This document shows, piece by piece, positions 48,701-60,550 of a stretch of 64,000 bases of DNA (position 1 is the stretch's first letter; each line of letters starts with the position of its first letter). The notes beneath the pieces were generated by a model. It did not search any database and was not told the DNA's origin. It was given only the letters and a program-made list of their open reading frames with translations. The translations under genes and the position numbers were made by a program. Source of the DNA: Holacanthus passer (taxonomy: Eukaryota > Chordata > Actinopteri > Pomacanthidae); NCBI GenBank assembly GCA_025331565.1, contig JAFREQ010000042.1:3262001-3326000 (forward strand), in the 5' to 3' direction.

Positions 48701-51700
48701 CGTCTCACAGAGCGGTTACACTTCTTTACCAGCCAGTGCCAACTTCAACACATGAGAGTGTCGCACATCAATTTATTTTACACTTGCTTGTAAAAAACTT
48801 CACAACACAAATGGGAAAGTTATGATGTTTTGTGCTGATCAGCCATTTGGAAAAGGCATATACCTGTTCCACACATCCATCACCCTCCAGCTCGACACTT
48901 TGGAAAGCCTCACTTATTACCCCAACCCCCAAAACTGCCAGTTAACCTGATCCAAATGACTGTGGGCCATTCGAACTTACTTACAGCCCTGCCAATGAAA
49001 TTCCTAAGTGGTATTATCAAGCGTCATATTAACCATTTACAACTACCACCGGACCCATGAAGTTGGTTTACAGAGCTGGACAATATCATTCAATGAGTTA
49101 AAATTATTGGAGAGTCAGAGAATGAAATTGGGAGTATGCCTACCGAGGTGTCGACATTCTCCACTTCCCGGATGACCTGCTCGGGCAGGTCCAGGTCCAG
49201 ATAGACGTCCTTCTCCTTGCGGCTGATGGCGTAGTAGCCCTCACTCCTAGCACATCCTGTCACGTGCTCACGAAGCTGTCCAGCTGCGCTCTTCTTCTTA
49301 CGCCGAGGGTTCGGCAAATTGGTTAGTGCAGCTCAAAGGTCAAGGACAATAGCAGGAAACCACACAGTGATATGAAAACATTACACATTCTATCTGTAAC
49401 ATATTACGTAGGCCAATAACTGAGTGAGAAGCCACAGATTGTTTGGACATTGGTAACTGACATATTTAAAGCAGAAGGTAGTCATTGATAAGGATATTAG
49501 TGTGGCTGACCCAGTGAGTGTCATTGAGCCAGTCAGAGCTGTGGTCGTCCTGTAGCAGCTTCTCATAAGTCTTCTTCAGCAACATCAAGTCTTCACCGTC
49601 CAGACCAGAGTTCCAGATGTCATACAGGATGGTCATCTGCTCAAACTCGCTGCGGTTGTCAAACTTCACGGCTAATGGCTCGGATGCTGGGATAGGTTTT
49701 GGCCAGCGCTGGGACGATGTTATCCCGGCCTCCTGCAGAAAAAGTCGCTCGCTCTTCCTCACCTCTTCAACCATCTCATCCTCTGTGTCTGAGCTGGACA
49801 GCTCCCCAGACTCGAGCTCCTCCACGTCCACATCTTCCTCAAAGTCTGAGTCCTGTGCAGATGAAGACGAATATTACTATCAAGTAACTGTGAATGAACA
49901 CAACTATGAACAAGGACTAAGGCTGTGTTCACACATCCATTGTTTCCGTTTAGTTGCTAGTCTGTTTAAGGTAAAGGTAAAGCTAAAAGCTAAACTCACA
50001 TGGACATGGTCACATGACAGGTGACATACTTATATTATTTCAGTCATCTGGTCCATAAAATTATTATGGCCCAATGGCTAAATCTTGCTAACCGAGTTAT
50101 TTACATTTTGACAGATTTACCAAAATGTGTGAGAATCATTACATTTTTATGAAATACAATGTCACGTATTGTACTATACGTTTGTTTTGCAGTAATTCAT
50201 TGGAAAAGCAAGCTGTAAAACAGAAAACCTTGTGTTTCTCCAGTTTGAGGCAAATGGCTCAACTACTCATTGTGAACCTGACGTGTGAAGAAAAACTCCC
50301 TGCACAAGTATAGGAGCGTCAACAGATGGTTTCTGCTGAGCATGTTAGTTTAAAGTTTGATAAACATCAACTGAACACATTTAAAAACACTGAGGCAACG
50401 TCAGTAGGTCTGTGTTGACTCTGATTAGTGTTATTGTCGAGAGGGCCACAGGGCCACATCTCTGCCACTCTGCTCCTCCAAAAACATGCTCCGTCCAGAA
50501 TCTCCCATTCATCACACAGACAGAATGCAATGCTGGCAACATAAGTCTTGTCATGCCAGTTTAAACTTTTTTATTACATCTAAATACATATATTGGATGT
50601 GTATCATGTTGGTATTCCCATTGATTAAGCCCAATAATATAATTTCATACAGTTGGGACATTTTGTGCAAGGCAGGGGATAAACCTGATGGCATTACCGA
50701 AAAACATCAAAGGTTTATGTGGCACGTTTACAGTAACCTAAAATTGGACCTACAGATGAGTCATACTTTCATTGTGTCAGTGTGTGTCAGACTGTTACCT
50801 ATGACACACTGTGAATGATTAGGACATCCACAAACATTTACAGGAACAAACCAAAAGTCCCACGCACCTCTAGTTTCCGCTTCCTCGGTTTCTTGCCTGG
50901 CTGCTCCTTCTGTTTTTTTGTGTGGTGAACATCAAGGTTTTCTTTGTCTTTTCTTCTCCTCTTTTTGCTCTTGTCCTTTTCAAGTTCAATACCTTTGCCA
51001 ACCACAACCTTCTTTGATGACGGAGGTAGAGCTGCAGCCTGGCCCACATCCTCAGACTCACAAAGCACTCCCATTGTAGATAAGTATTCTCCTGTATCTC
51101 CCCTGGATGGTAGCGCCTCTCCAATGACCTCCTCTGGTGCTTCAAGCACACCAGAAATAGTGTTGAGGTCTGCTGGGAGCAAGACAGAGGAGTCTTGTTT
51201 GGAGGAAGTCCTTTTGGTACTGGGGGGTGCTGGGAGAACAGGGGGTTTGCAGTAGTTGTGCTCCATAAGGACAATTACACCCTCTGGGCTCATGAGCAGG
51301 GCCAGTGCCTCTGGGGAGAAGAGATCCTCTTCCATTTTCTGCTCTTCTGCCTCATCAGATGTTTCTGTCTCCTCTGAGTCCCCAGCGTCAGGGTCCATTT
51401 TCAGGGCTACGTCAGCCAACACAGACAGGTCAGTGGTTGAAGCTGAGGCCAGCTGCAGGAGGCTTGATGCCCCCAGCTGCTCTCTAAGTCTCAACCTCTG
51501 CTCACTTTCTTCCTCATCATCTTCCTCTCTGAGAGAGTGACAGGAAGAAGCAGACAAGCTGGTTGTCCGAGGCCTGCCTCTGGAACGTTTGTTGACAGGA
51601 GGTGGAGGAGGGGCCTCCTCGAAGGCCATCCTGCACATTGAGGCGTGGTCCAAAGGCAGGTTCTGCACAGTGCGGCACACCATAACAGGAGGGGCGGGAG

Positions 51701-54700
51701 ATTTGGGGGAGTCTTTTCCTGCACCTCGTTTTCCAGGGGATTTGACAGGGGTGGTCTGAGGAGAAACAGGTGGTCCCTTTTTAGACTCATCAGAATCTTG
51801 GAGTCGGCCGGACGGGGGCACGATGAGGGCATTCCCTTCACCTGGTTTGGAGGCAAAGGGGAGCAGTTGGATGCCCTGAGTGGGACGAGCTGAGGGGGTC
51901 GGGGCAGCAGTGACAGGGGAGTCTGTAGGCCTGCCAGGGGAGAGGAGGAGAGATTCACCCGCCACTTGTGAGGGAGATGGAGACAGCGGTGCAGCCGGCA
52001 GCTGCGGTTTGCTGTCGTTCTCGCCTGTGGAGAATGAGACAGTCTTCCTGCGTTTCTTGAGAGGGGGCACAAGAACAATAGGGGATGAAGGACGTGGGTA
52101 TGGAGGCGATGGTGGACGCTTGGTTGGTGGTGCTGTTGTATCTGCCTTGCTGTCCTTGGCTTCACCTGAGAGAAAATGACAATGACAGTTTTTAGGATTG
52201 ATCCAAACTAAACATAGTGCACTTAACATAGCATTTCCAATTGTTGCACTATGAAAGCAGTAAAGCAGCTGTAGCAACAATCATAGGTGAACACCTTTAA
52301 ACTCAAAAATTAAGTCAAGCTGTTCCTTTAATGGTAATCTTAGTGGATGATGACTTCTGACTGACCTGTTTTGACCTCTGTCTTTAGAACAGCAGCTGTG
52401 TTATTTTCCCTAAGAAAAACAGAAGCAAAAAATGTGAACCAGTGACAATGACATGATGAGAAATACATTTAATTATACAATACTGACAAAATATATTTCT
52501 TAGGAATAGATCCACTCAAAGATGGACTAAACACTGAAACTTCATACCTGTCATCCTCTTTCTCAGTCGTGCTGTCCATGGTTGACTCATCCATGCTGTC
52601 TATCCCTTCACTCTCAGCTCTCTCTCCTTCCTCTTCATCCTCATCTTCAGAGGAAGATGAAGAAGAAGATGCTGAAGAGGAAGAGCCTTCAGAGGACGAG
52701 GATAGGCTCTCATCATCACTATCAGCACTAAGGGCATCATCTTAAAAAAAAAAAAAAAAAAAAGTACCATTACTGCCTTAACTGAAAGTAAACATATAAA
52801 TAAATAAATAACAAAATAAAGACATAGTTATAAGATTACAGGTTGTGATTTACCATCAGACTCCTTGTCACTTTCCTCTTCTTCATCCTCCTACAAAAAC
52901 AAAGGTTGTAGTTACAACACTAACAGATTGTAGTGAAATGCTGCCCTCTAGCAGTTGGCAAGAGTGAGAGCATGCGTCTTATCAAACTTTTTGACACAAA
53001 GCAAATGAAAAATTTAGCAAATTACATAGAACATTGTGCCATATGAATCGAACATTCAAATTTATAATAAATTATACTTCATTATATAATTTAATAAGTT
53101 TGATTTAAAAAGCCTGTTTTCAAAAGGACTTGATTATGTACCCAACTTGTGTGTGTTCTTGTTTTTAGTTGTATTTTGTTTGCTTTAAAAACAAACAAAC
53201 AAAAAGGCTAAATTAAACACACACACACACACACACACCTTTTCTGTCGAGGAGCCGTCAGACGTTTCCTCTCCCTCACTGCCAAGCTCCCAAGGTTTAC
53301 GACTTCTTGGCTTCTTTTTCCTCCTCTTGTTGTCCCTTTCTGCTCCATGCCTGTCTGCCTCTGGCATTCTCCCCTCAGCCACTGGAAACAAGACAATTAA
53401 GACTTAAATGCAGCAGGCCAATTAATCCAACTCTCCTTTTAAAGTTTTATTAACATCAGCTCAGCAAACCTTCGTCATCCTCGTCTGGTGGGGTCGAGGG
53501 TCGCGGCCTTTTCATGTCTCCCTCTTCAAGCTCCTGAGGTCCTTTCCTCTTCACCTGAGCAATTGCGACACCAAAAATATATTTAATAAATCAGTGAAAG
53601 ACAAGCAAAAATGGACAATTCTGGCCATTTCTGACAACTACCATCAGCTTAGATGACTAAATCTGACACAGTACCAACCACTATGTAGCAATTCTCCTAA
53701 TATTTGTACTAATATTGACAAATGTCAACCTACGTTTATTTATATTTGACTAACTATACAGGAATCCTGTCAGGGTAATTAGGACTAAAAGTATCTACAA
53801 TTTTAATCTGGGACTATTACTGTCAGTGAATGTATTCTTTTAAAATGCAAAATAAAAAACAATGGTTCAAATTGAGTGCATGCAATGGTGGAAGATCTCT
53901 GGCAGAGTGGTGCTTTTACCTTGAAGGAAGGCAGTCGTAAGGCTCCTCGGAGAGAAAATCCCTCCACGCCACCACTCTTTGCCCAATCCACAAGAGACAT
54001 GAGAGGCTCCCGAGGACGGCTGACCTTTTCTTCTTTTTTCTCATCATCCCGTAAGGCAGACACCCCCCTAACCATTGTCTGGAAAGGCTAGATGAGGAAA
54101 ACATTTACAATTACAATTTTTGTTTTTCCCTTTTCAATTCACAGTATACCAATGATCTCTGATCCTCTGTAGCATCTCCCTGAGGGGAGCAGCTCACACA
54201 AAATACAAAACAGCAAGCTTAAAAACTAAGGCATAGCCAGCATTGTTGTGATTAGTCTTCCTTACCTTGGCCTTGGTCTCTTTCCTCTCCCACCACTCGT
54301 CAAAAGTGGCAAAGGCAACGTTCTCCACCATTTTGCGGTTCAGGTCCCTCTGCATGATGTTTTTCATTTCCTGGATCAGAGTGGCCAGGACCATTTGCAC
54401 TGTGGCTTCATGTGGATTCTCAGCCAGCATGGGCATCTCCTCCCCTGGAGCCCTGTATTCATCTCCATCCCCGGGCAGCATGGTGCCATAGCCAGGTGGG
54501 GGCATGTAAGAGGGGTAGTGTGGTGGTAAGACGTGTGGTGGCCAGCCAGTATGAGGAGGTGGGATGCCATGGTGTGGAGGAGGTGGTATTTGAGTGCTGT
54601 GGGGGTCAGGGTAGGGGTAGGGCATGTGGGGGGGCATGTAGCGGTGGTCCTGGTCATAATGAGAGCCCGCCCCGCTTCCCTCTTGGTCCATGTAGGGGTG

Positions 54701-57700
54701 GTGTGTGTGGGGTGGTGGCATAGAGTGGAGATGGTAGGAGGTGTAGTCTGCAGTGGCCGCCTCACCAGGGCCTGGGGTGCCATTGGATGACGACATGCGC
54801 AATTGGTGAAGGCGACTTAGCATGTGGGTCTGCATTTGGAAGGACATAGGAGCTCCACCGCTGTACTGGTTCATCAGCTCCATGGAGGTGGCATAATCAT
54901 ATATGTGGTGGGGCATGGGAGGAGGATACTCGGGATGCAGCTCCATGTGGGGCAGGGGAGGGATTCCTGGGGGAGGAGGGGGCTGTAGAGAGTAACCAGG
55001 GGGAGGTGGAGGAGGCAAATGAGGAGGGTAGGAAGGTATGGGAGGGTGCATGGAGGTGCCAAAGTGCTGTGCAGAGTCAGAGATGGGCGGGGATGAAGAA
55101 GGGTCTGTTGTTTGTGAAGGCATGGCAGCCTGGGATGAAGAGGGTGAGGAACCTGAGGTGACTGAGGGCTGGTGGGTGGTCACTGTTGTTATGGTAGACT
55201 CCTCCTCCTCCTCGTCTGAGATCTCCATGTCTTCCCCAGAGGAATGAGGGGAGGACTGCAAAATAACAGAGAGTTTACTGTTTTATGTTGGAAGACCACC
55301 TAAGTGTTTAAGTACCATCCACATGTGGGGGTGCAAAGATAACTCACAACCACACAATCAGGGAATGCACTGTTGAAAAAATATCACAGCACAATTGGCA
55401 TTTTAATATTAATGAAAAACCTTTTCTCATGTACAAAAACAATCATATTTAACATACAAAAAGTTTGGAAGCTGGGTAAAACATAAACAAAAACAAAAAG
55501 CAATCATCAACAGTTTTACAAAGTGTTCCTGAGCCCATGTAGTAATATCTTTATGCAATCATGTGTCTGACAAAGTGTTGAACCTCTCTCCATCCTCGCT
55601 TGTGAATGACTGAGTCTTTCCAGGATGAACCTTTCATACCCAATCATGATACTATCACCTGTTACCAATCAACCTGTTTACCTGTGGAATGATCCAAACA
55701 GGTGTTTTTGGATCAGTCCACAACTTTCACAGTCTTTTGTTGCTCCTGTCCCAACTGGTTTGAAACATGTTGCTGCCATCAAATTCAGAATAAGCAGATA
55801 TTTACAAAAATTAATGTCGATGAGTCAGACATCAAATATATTGTCTTTGTATCGCTTTTCACTGAGTATATGTCAAAAACGATTAACAAATTATGACATT
55901 CTCTTTAATGTATGGTGTACACAGCATTCCAACTCTTTTCAGAATTGGAGTTGCACATGACACATTTTCAGTTTGTTTATTTTTGGGCTGCTTTGACCAG
56001 AGTAATAAGCTGCCCACCTCATCCAACCTCACTGCAAAAATAATAAGCCATTTACATGCTACTTCAGCATAACAACTGTTTAGAACCACTTGGCAACAAA
56101 GTGAGAACCAAGCAACTTTTATTTGTCAGAACATAATGCAGTTAAGTTTCATATACATGTTACTGATCTTACCTGACTCTGTCCATTGTAAGGTGGTGTG
56201 TGTGCTCCTGTCCTGCTCCGCGTATCAGCAGATCCAGCTTGTGGAGATTCCTCCTGCGAAGCTCCAGTCCCAGGAAGGCCAACCTGGGGCTGGGGTTCCT
56301 CGGGGGGCAGGATGTGGGAAGGGTAGGTGGAGGAGGATGGTGTGGTTGCTGTAGGTACAGTAGGACTCTTCCTACCTTCTCCCCCCTTTCCCCGTTTCCT
56401 TCCTCTGTGGCCATCTCTGTCTCTTTCCCCTTTTCTCCTGTGGTCCTTCTCTCCATTATCTCCCACCTGATTACCACTTGTGTGCTCCCCTGTTACATCA
56501 CCTGACCCACCTCTTCGCTCTCCTCCATCCCCACGTATGCCCCTCTGTTTCTCCTCTTTCCTATCTTCCTCATCTTCTTCATCAGAGGCAAGGAAAGAAA
56601 ATTTTGCCTTTTGTTCTTTAAGGAGCATCTCAATACGAGAGTCAAGGCTGCTGCTGTGGTAGACGAATGGTAAGCTCTCATTGGTGGAATCTGGCTCTGG
56701 GGAGGAAGAGTCACGTTGAGGGGGTGGTGGGGAGCTGGAGGAGGAGGGAAGATGGTGTGGATGGGAGGTAGAGGAAGGGGAAGTAGAGGAGGAGGCGATG
56801 GAGGGGTGGGGTGGAGAGGAAGGTGGGGGCGTCTTTGGCGGTGCAGGTGGGGTGCTGGGACGGCGTTTGGGTTTTGTCCACTGGTCTTCACGGGCCGGAC
56901 TATCCTGGTTAAAATCCAGTGTTCCAAGTGTCTCAGCTACAGCCGCTGCAATGACTGAGGCTGGCGGGAGGGGAGGTGGCGGTGGGGGAGGTGGAGGCAG
57001 AGCACTGTGGTGACCAGCGTGATAATCTTTGTCAGCACCTACTGATGGCAGAGAGCCCCTCTCTGCCAGGCCTGCGCTCCCAAGACGGGTGGAAACATCC
57101 AATCCCTGAGGAGGGGCTGGGGCAGGCTCTTTGGAGGAGGAGTATGTGGAGTAAGATGAGGGGGGAGGAGACATGCTGTTTGAGGAAGAACGGTAAGAGT
57201 TGGAATTGTATCTGGGGTCAGAGCTGTTGGAGTAGTCACTGTCTCTGTCCCTGTCCCTGTCCCGGTCTCTGTCTCGATCTCTGTCTCGGTCCCTGTCTCT
57301 GTCATGGCTGCTCCTTCTGCGGCTGCTGCTGCCATGGTGGTTGTGAGAATGGTGGTGGTTGCGGTGTCTCTGGTGGCTGTGGTCACCTGATCGGGAGCCC
57401 AGGCTGTCTCGCCGGTACCCCCTGTCGTCCCTGCGATCTGAGTGGTGATGGGAGTGATGGGAATGGTACTTTGAGGAAGAGTTTGTGTCTTGCTGGTGAT
57501 GGTAAGATGACCTTCTGGAGGCAATCCCCCCTGCCCCATAGCGGCCCCCCGAGTCTCTGTCACGGTCCCGGTCCCTGTCTGACATTGGGGGCTGATCATA
57601 TTGGGTGGCAAGAGGTGGCGGAGGCATTGAGGAGTGGTGCACAATGTGTGGCCCAGGCCCTCCAACACTGGGGTATGGGGGGTAGCACGGCGGCTCATTG

Positions 57701-60550
57701 GGACGGTATGATGCGGCTGGGGGTACATAGGGCGACCTCGGTGATACACTGAAGGTTCCTGTGCATCCTCAGAGTAACGAGACACTTTGTATCCTCCGAC
57801 AGTAGATGAGACTGCAGAAGATGAGGAGGAGGAAGGTAGCATGTCCTGGGGAGGGTAGCCGCTGCCCAAAGTGCCAGTGTTGTAGCCAGGATGCCTGCAA
57901 GACACAAATGAGGTAGGTATTGAATTACTGGTTTGTAAACCTAATAACAGACAACAAAGATACAACTAAAGACTCTGATTTCTACTCTTCCGCTGACTAC
58001 CTATACCAACACTGCCAGATGAGCCAAATGATCAAAGCACAAACCCCAAAGTTACTTATTCACTTTATTTTAGCAATTTATGTTCATGTTCAACAGAGAT
58101 ACCATAAGTTGTACTAACAGAATGTTCTACGCAGAACACAATAATTTTTCCAATACTTGTGTCGTAATGGTGGCAAACATTAGTGCACTGTTCAAACATA
58201 CAGTCCATGCAAAATAATTGCTGAAAAGAACTCGAGTGTAATTACTCTTGCTTTGTGAGCTGAGACTCATTTTATTTGAATGCAACAACAGGATTATGAG
58301 AGTTTGCAGATAGAATTTGCAGATAAAGTATGAAAAGTTATGGCCACACTTTCACAGTAGTATAATTGATATTAACATTTATTAATACAGCACTGATAAA
58401 TAAAGAACATACCATGACTTTTGAAATGACTTCTTGAGGTCTCATAAACTATGATTTAATAAGGTAGAGATAAAGATGTTGAGTGTCTCAGCTCTGCCTG
58501 AGAGATCTGGATTGGCCTCATGATAATGACTGCAGCTAGGCCACAGTAAAATTTTAATGTGCTAAGCATCAACAACTAACCTGCTGCCGGTGTAGCCCGA
58601 GTCTTGTGAGAAAGGAGTCCCAGATCTGGAGCTGTAAGGTGTCCCTCCACCTCCCTGAGATGAGGCAGAGGAGCCTGCCATGGAAGAGGGGGGAGTGTCC
58701 AGACGCTGATCACTGTAACCAGCATCTGCAGAGCAAGGAGTGATGCTTCCTGATGTGAGGGCTTGGACCCCTGCTGCCAAAACTGCAAGCTCACTGGAGA
58801 GCCTCCGCCTGATTTCTGACGACTGTGCAGCAAAAAGATATAAGAGTTTTGAAATTAAGCAAGTATTTGCTGTTCACTCAATAATTCCACTTGATTTGAT
58901 TCAGGATGTGTGCAGGTAATGATTAATAATAAAGCTGCTGAAACACTCTTCTTAATATCCATTCACACATCAACTCTAGATGATCATTAAATAACTGAAG
59001 TGACAATTATGCTATGACAATACCGTGTCAGGCTGCGGCTGTGCTGGGGTCTGAGGCTGGACCCTGTCTGCCAAAGCCTTGCCTCCCAGGGGCACTGTCT
59101 GAGGAGTGTAGGACCCGTTGACTATCAGGTCATAATACTTCTGCCTCTGCTGGCCTGAGTAAAAAACAAAAGCCACAGATAAATAAACACATGCTGTGAA
59201 ACAAGCTCATAACAGACATAAATGGTATTTACTTATAATGAGGTTTCAAGACAAACTCCATTAGGTTTAACTGCCACTAACAAGAGCCCACTAATGTGTG
59301 TTTTTTGCTGTCTCATTTGCTTGTCAGCCCATTTATTTGTTAGCAGGACATTTCAAAAACCTGTTAACAGATTTCAGTTAAAGTTTGAGGGAGGCTGGTG
59401 CAGGGAACAAGTGAGTCACTTTTGGTAGAAATTGGGATAAAAGTGTAGATAGAGGAATTTCAAGATAGGATATTATCCCCTCCTTGTGCTTCACTATGTA
59501 TTATTATGCATACAGGTGCAGAGTAAAAATCCTAAATTATTAAAAGAACAAATTTAGGTTGGTTAAGTTTAGGTTGTGCAGCCTTGGGGGGATAATCACC
59601 TTTCTGTGGTTCAATGTGCACTACATAAATTGTTTTTATTTCAGAAACGGTTTATGTTGTATTTCAATTGGAGCTGATGGGCTCAATGTGTTTTGCTAGA
59701 TTTGAAAATCTTAAATATGTTAAATGTTTATACTGGTTTATTATCCATCACTGTAGAAACATCACTATAAAGTTCACAAAAAATTGTCTGAACTATCACG
59801 GTAATAACTTGTATTTTACAACATACTTTAAAGATGCATCAGATCAGGTGTCTTAGCTTACCTTTAATATCCAGTTGAGCATGAATGATGTTACCCATGA
59901 CAGAAGTATTGTGCAGATGCTTGACTGTGTCCTTCGCTCCTCTGGTGCTGGTGAACAACACCCTTGCCAGACCCAAGTGCTTCCTGGTCTTGGGGTGAAA
60001 CAGGATTTCCATCTCCTCCACCTCACCAAACTTGGCACACATTTCTGCCAAGAAGGGCTCCTTGATGTTGTCATTGAGTCTAGCGAAGGTCACCTCCTTG
60101 AGGGGTATGGGACCCACATAGAACTCGTCAAGCTGTGAAGAAAAATGACAAAATCAGGGAAAAGAACTTCTAATAGATAAAGCTGTTGTGTTGTGTGAAA
60201 TAGATGACCACCTATCCTCACCTTAAACTTCGGCACTGGCAGGGACAGTTCTGTATACCTGGACCATAGTCTCCGGGGTCTAGGGTCTCGCAGTTCACCC
60301 ACAGGAGGAAACCCAGAGTCCTGGAAAAAAATTACACAGGTTGCAGCTCAAAGACACAGTTTTAGGCTCACACACATGCATGTTGTTGAGGGAAAACCTG
60401 ATCTCAACTCACTGGCACACTGAAATGCACTCCATCATATCTGTAGATTTTCTGTGTGACCCTCCGAATGGTTGGGTCCTGGACGAGTTTGTAGCTCTTC
60501 CACTGCAAACTGACAGCTTTTTGTGTTTCTGCCCCTCCGTCTGGATCCAT
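45730..60550 (-). CDS. SETD1A: Histone H3 lysine-4 methyltransferase SETD1A (COMPASS catalytic subunit)
   Basis: SETD1A is the catalytic subunit of a nuclear COMPASS complex that methylates H3K4 at active promoters. Twenty coding exons: 60550-60413, 60320-60222, 60132-59862, 59154-59024, 58822-58581, 57894-56173, 55255-54266, 54078-53920, 53554-53470, 53381-53239, 52890-52854, 52740-52548, 52409-52366, 52165-50868, 49852-49498, 49325-49144, 47375-47265, 46638-46519, 46186-46049, 45903-45730. The total is about 2,210 residues (human 1,707). Exon 3 encodes the RRM (from about residue 83). Exon 14 has the HCF-1 motif EHNY (about 1720). Exon 16 has the WDR5 Win motif GCARSEGYY (about 1993-2001). 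The SET domain runs from about 2068 with RFINHCC and EEITYDY, then post-SET CLCGTENCRG and TLN. Oddities: an AT-AC intron 15, and a frame break in exon 6 at 57719-57723. SETD1A rather than SETD1B by sequence and synteny. Confidence 0.95.
49326..49497 (-). other. SETD1A: U12-type AT-AC intron of SETD1A (intron 15)
   Basis: No GT donor fits after the conserved exon ending WVSHT. Instead the intron starts ATATCCTT (49497-49490), the canonical minor-spliceosome donor, and ends in AC at 49327-49326. A U12 branch-point match, TCCTTGAC (49346-49339), puts its adenosine 14 bases from the end. Splicing here restores T-I-T-N-L across the junction, the same residues as human SETD1A. Length is 172 bases. 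Confidence 0.9.
52744..52763 (-). repeat. A20/T20 homopolymer beside SETD1A exon 12 acceptor
   Basis: On the minus strand a run of 20 T leads directly into AAG and the start of exon 12. It supplies the polypyrimidine tract of this acceptor. Confidence 0.85.
53216..53238 (-). repeat. (GT)n microsatellite forming the SETD1A exon 10 donor
   Basis: About 11 GT units on the minus strand start at the first intron base after exon 10, so the splice donor is the first unit of the repeat. Confidence 0.9.
57238..57303 (-). repeat. Coding Asp-Arg dipeptide repeat in SETD1A exon 6
   Basis: Encodes about ten consecutive Asp-Arg pairs with degenerate codons, next to a His/Ser/Arg-rich stretch. It lies in the disordered region between the RRM and the conserved EMLLKEQKAKFSFLASD block. 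Confidence 0.8.

Noticed and set aside
52929..52948. CTAGAGGGCAG on the minus strand as a CTCF site
   Set aside because: Two mismatches in the most constrained part of the core and location inside a SETD1A intron.
54248..57752. Several long open frames overlapping SETD1A exons 6 and 7
   Set aside because: Shadows of proline- and Asp-Arg-rich coding sequence; only one frame carries conserved SETD1A blocks. The exception is the upstream part of 57039-57894, which is the true frame before the break.
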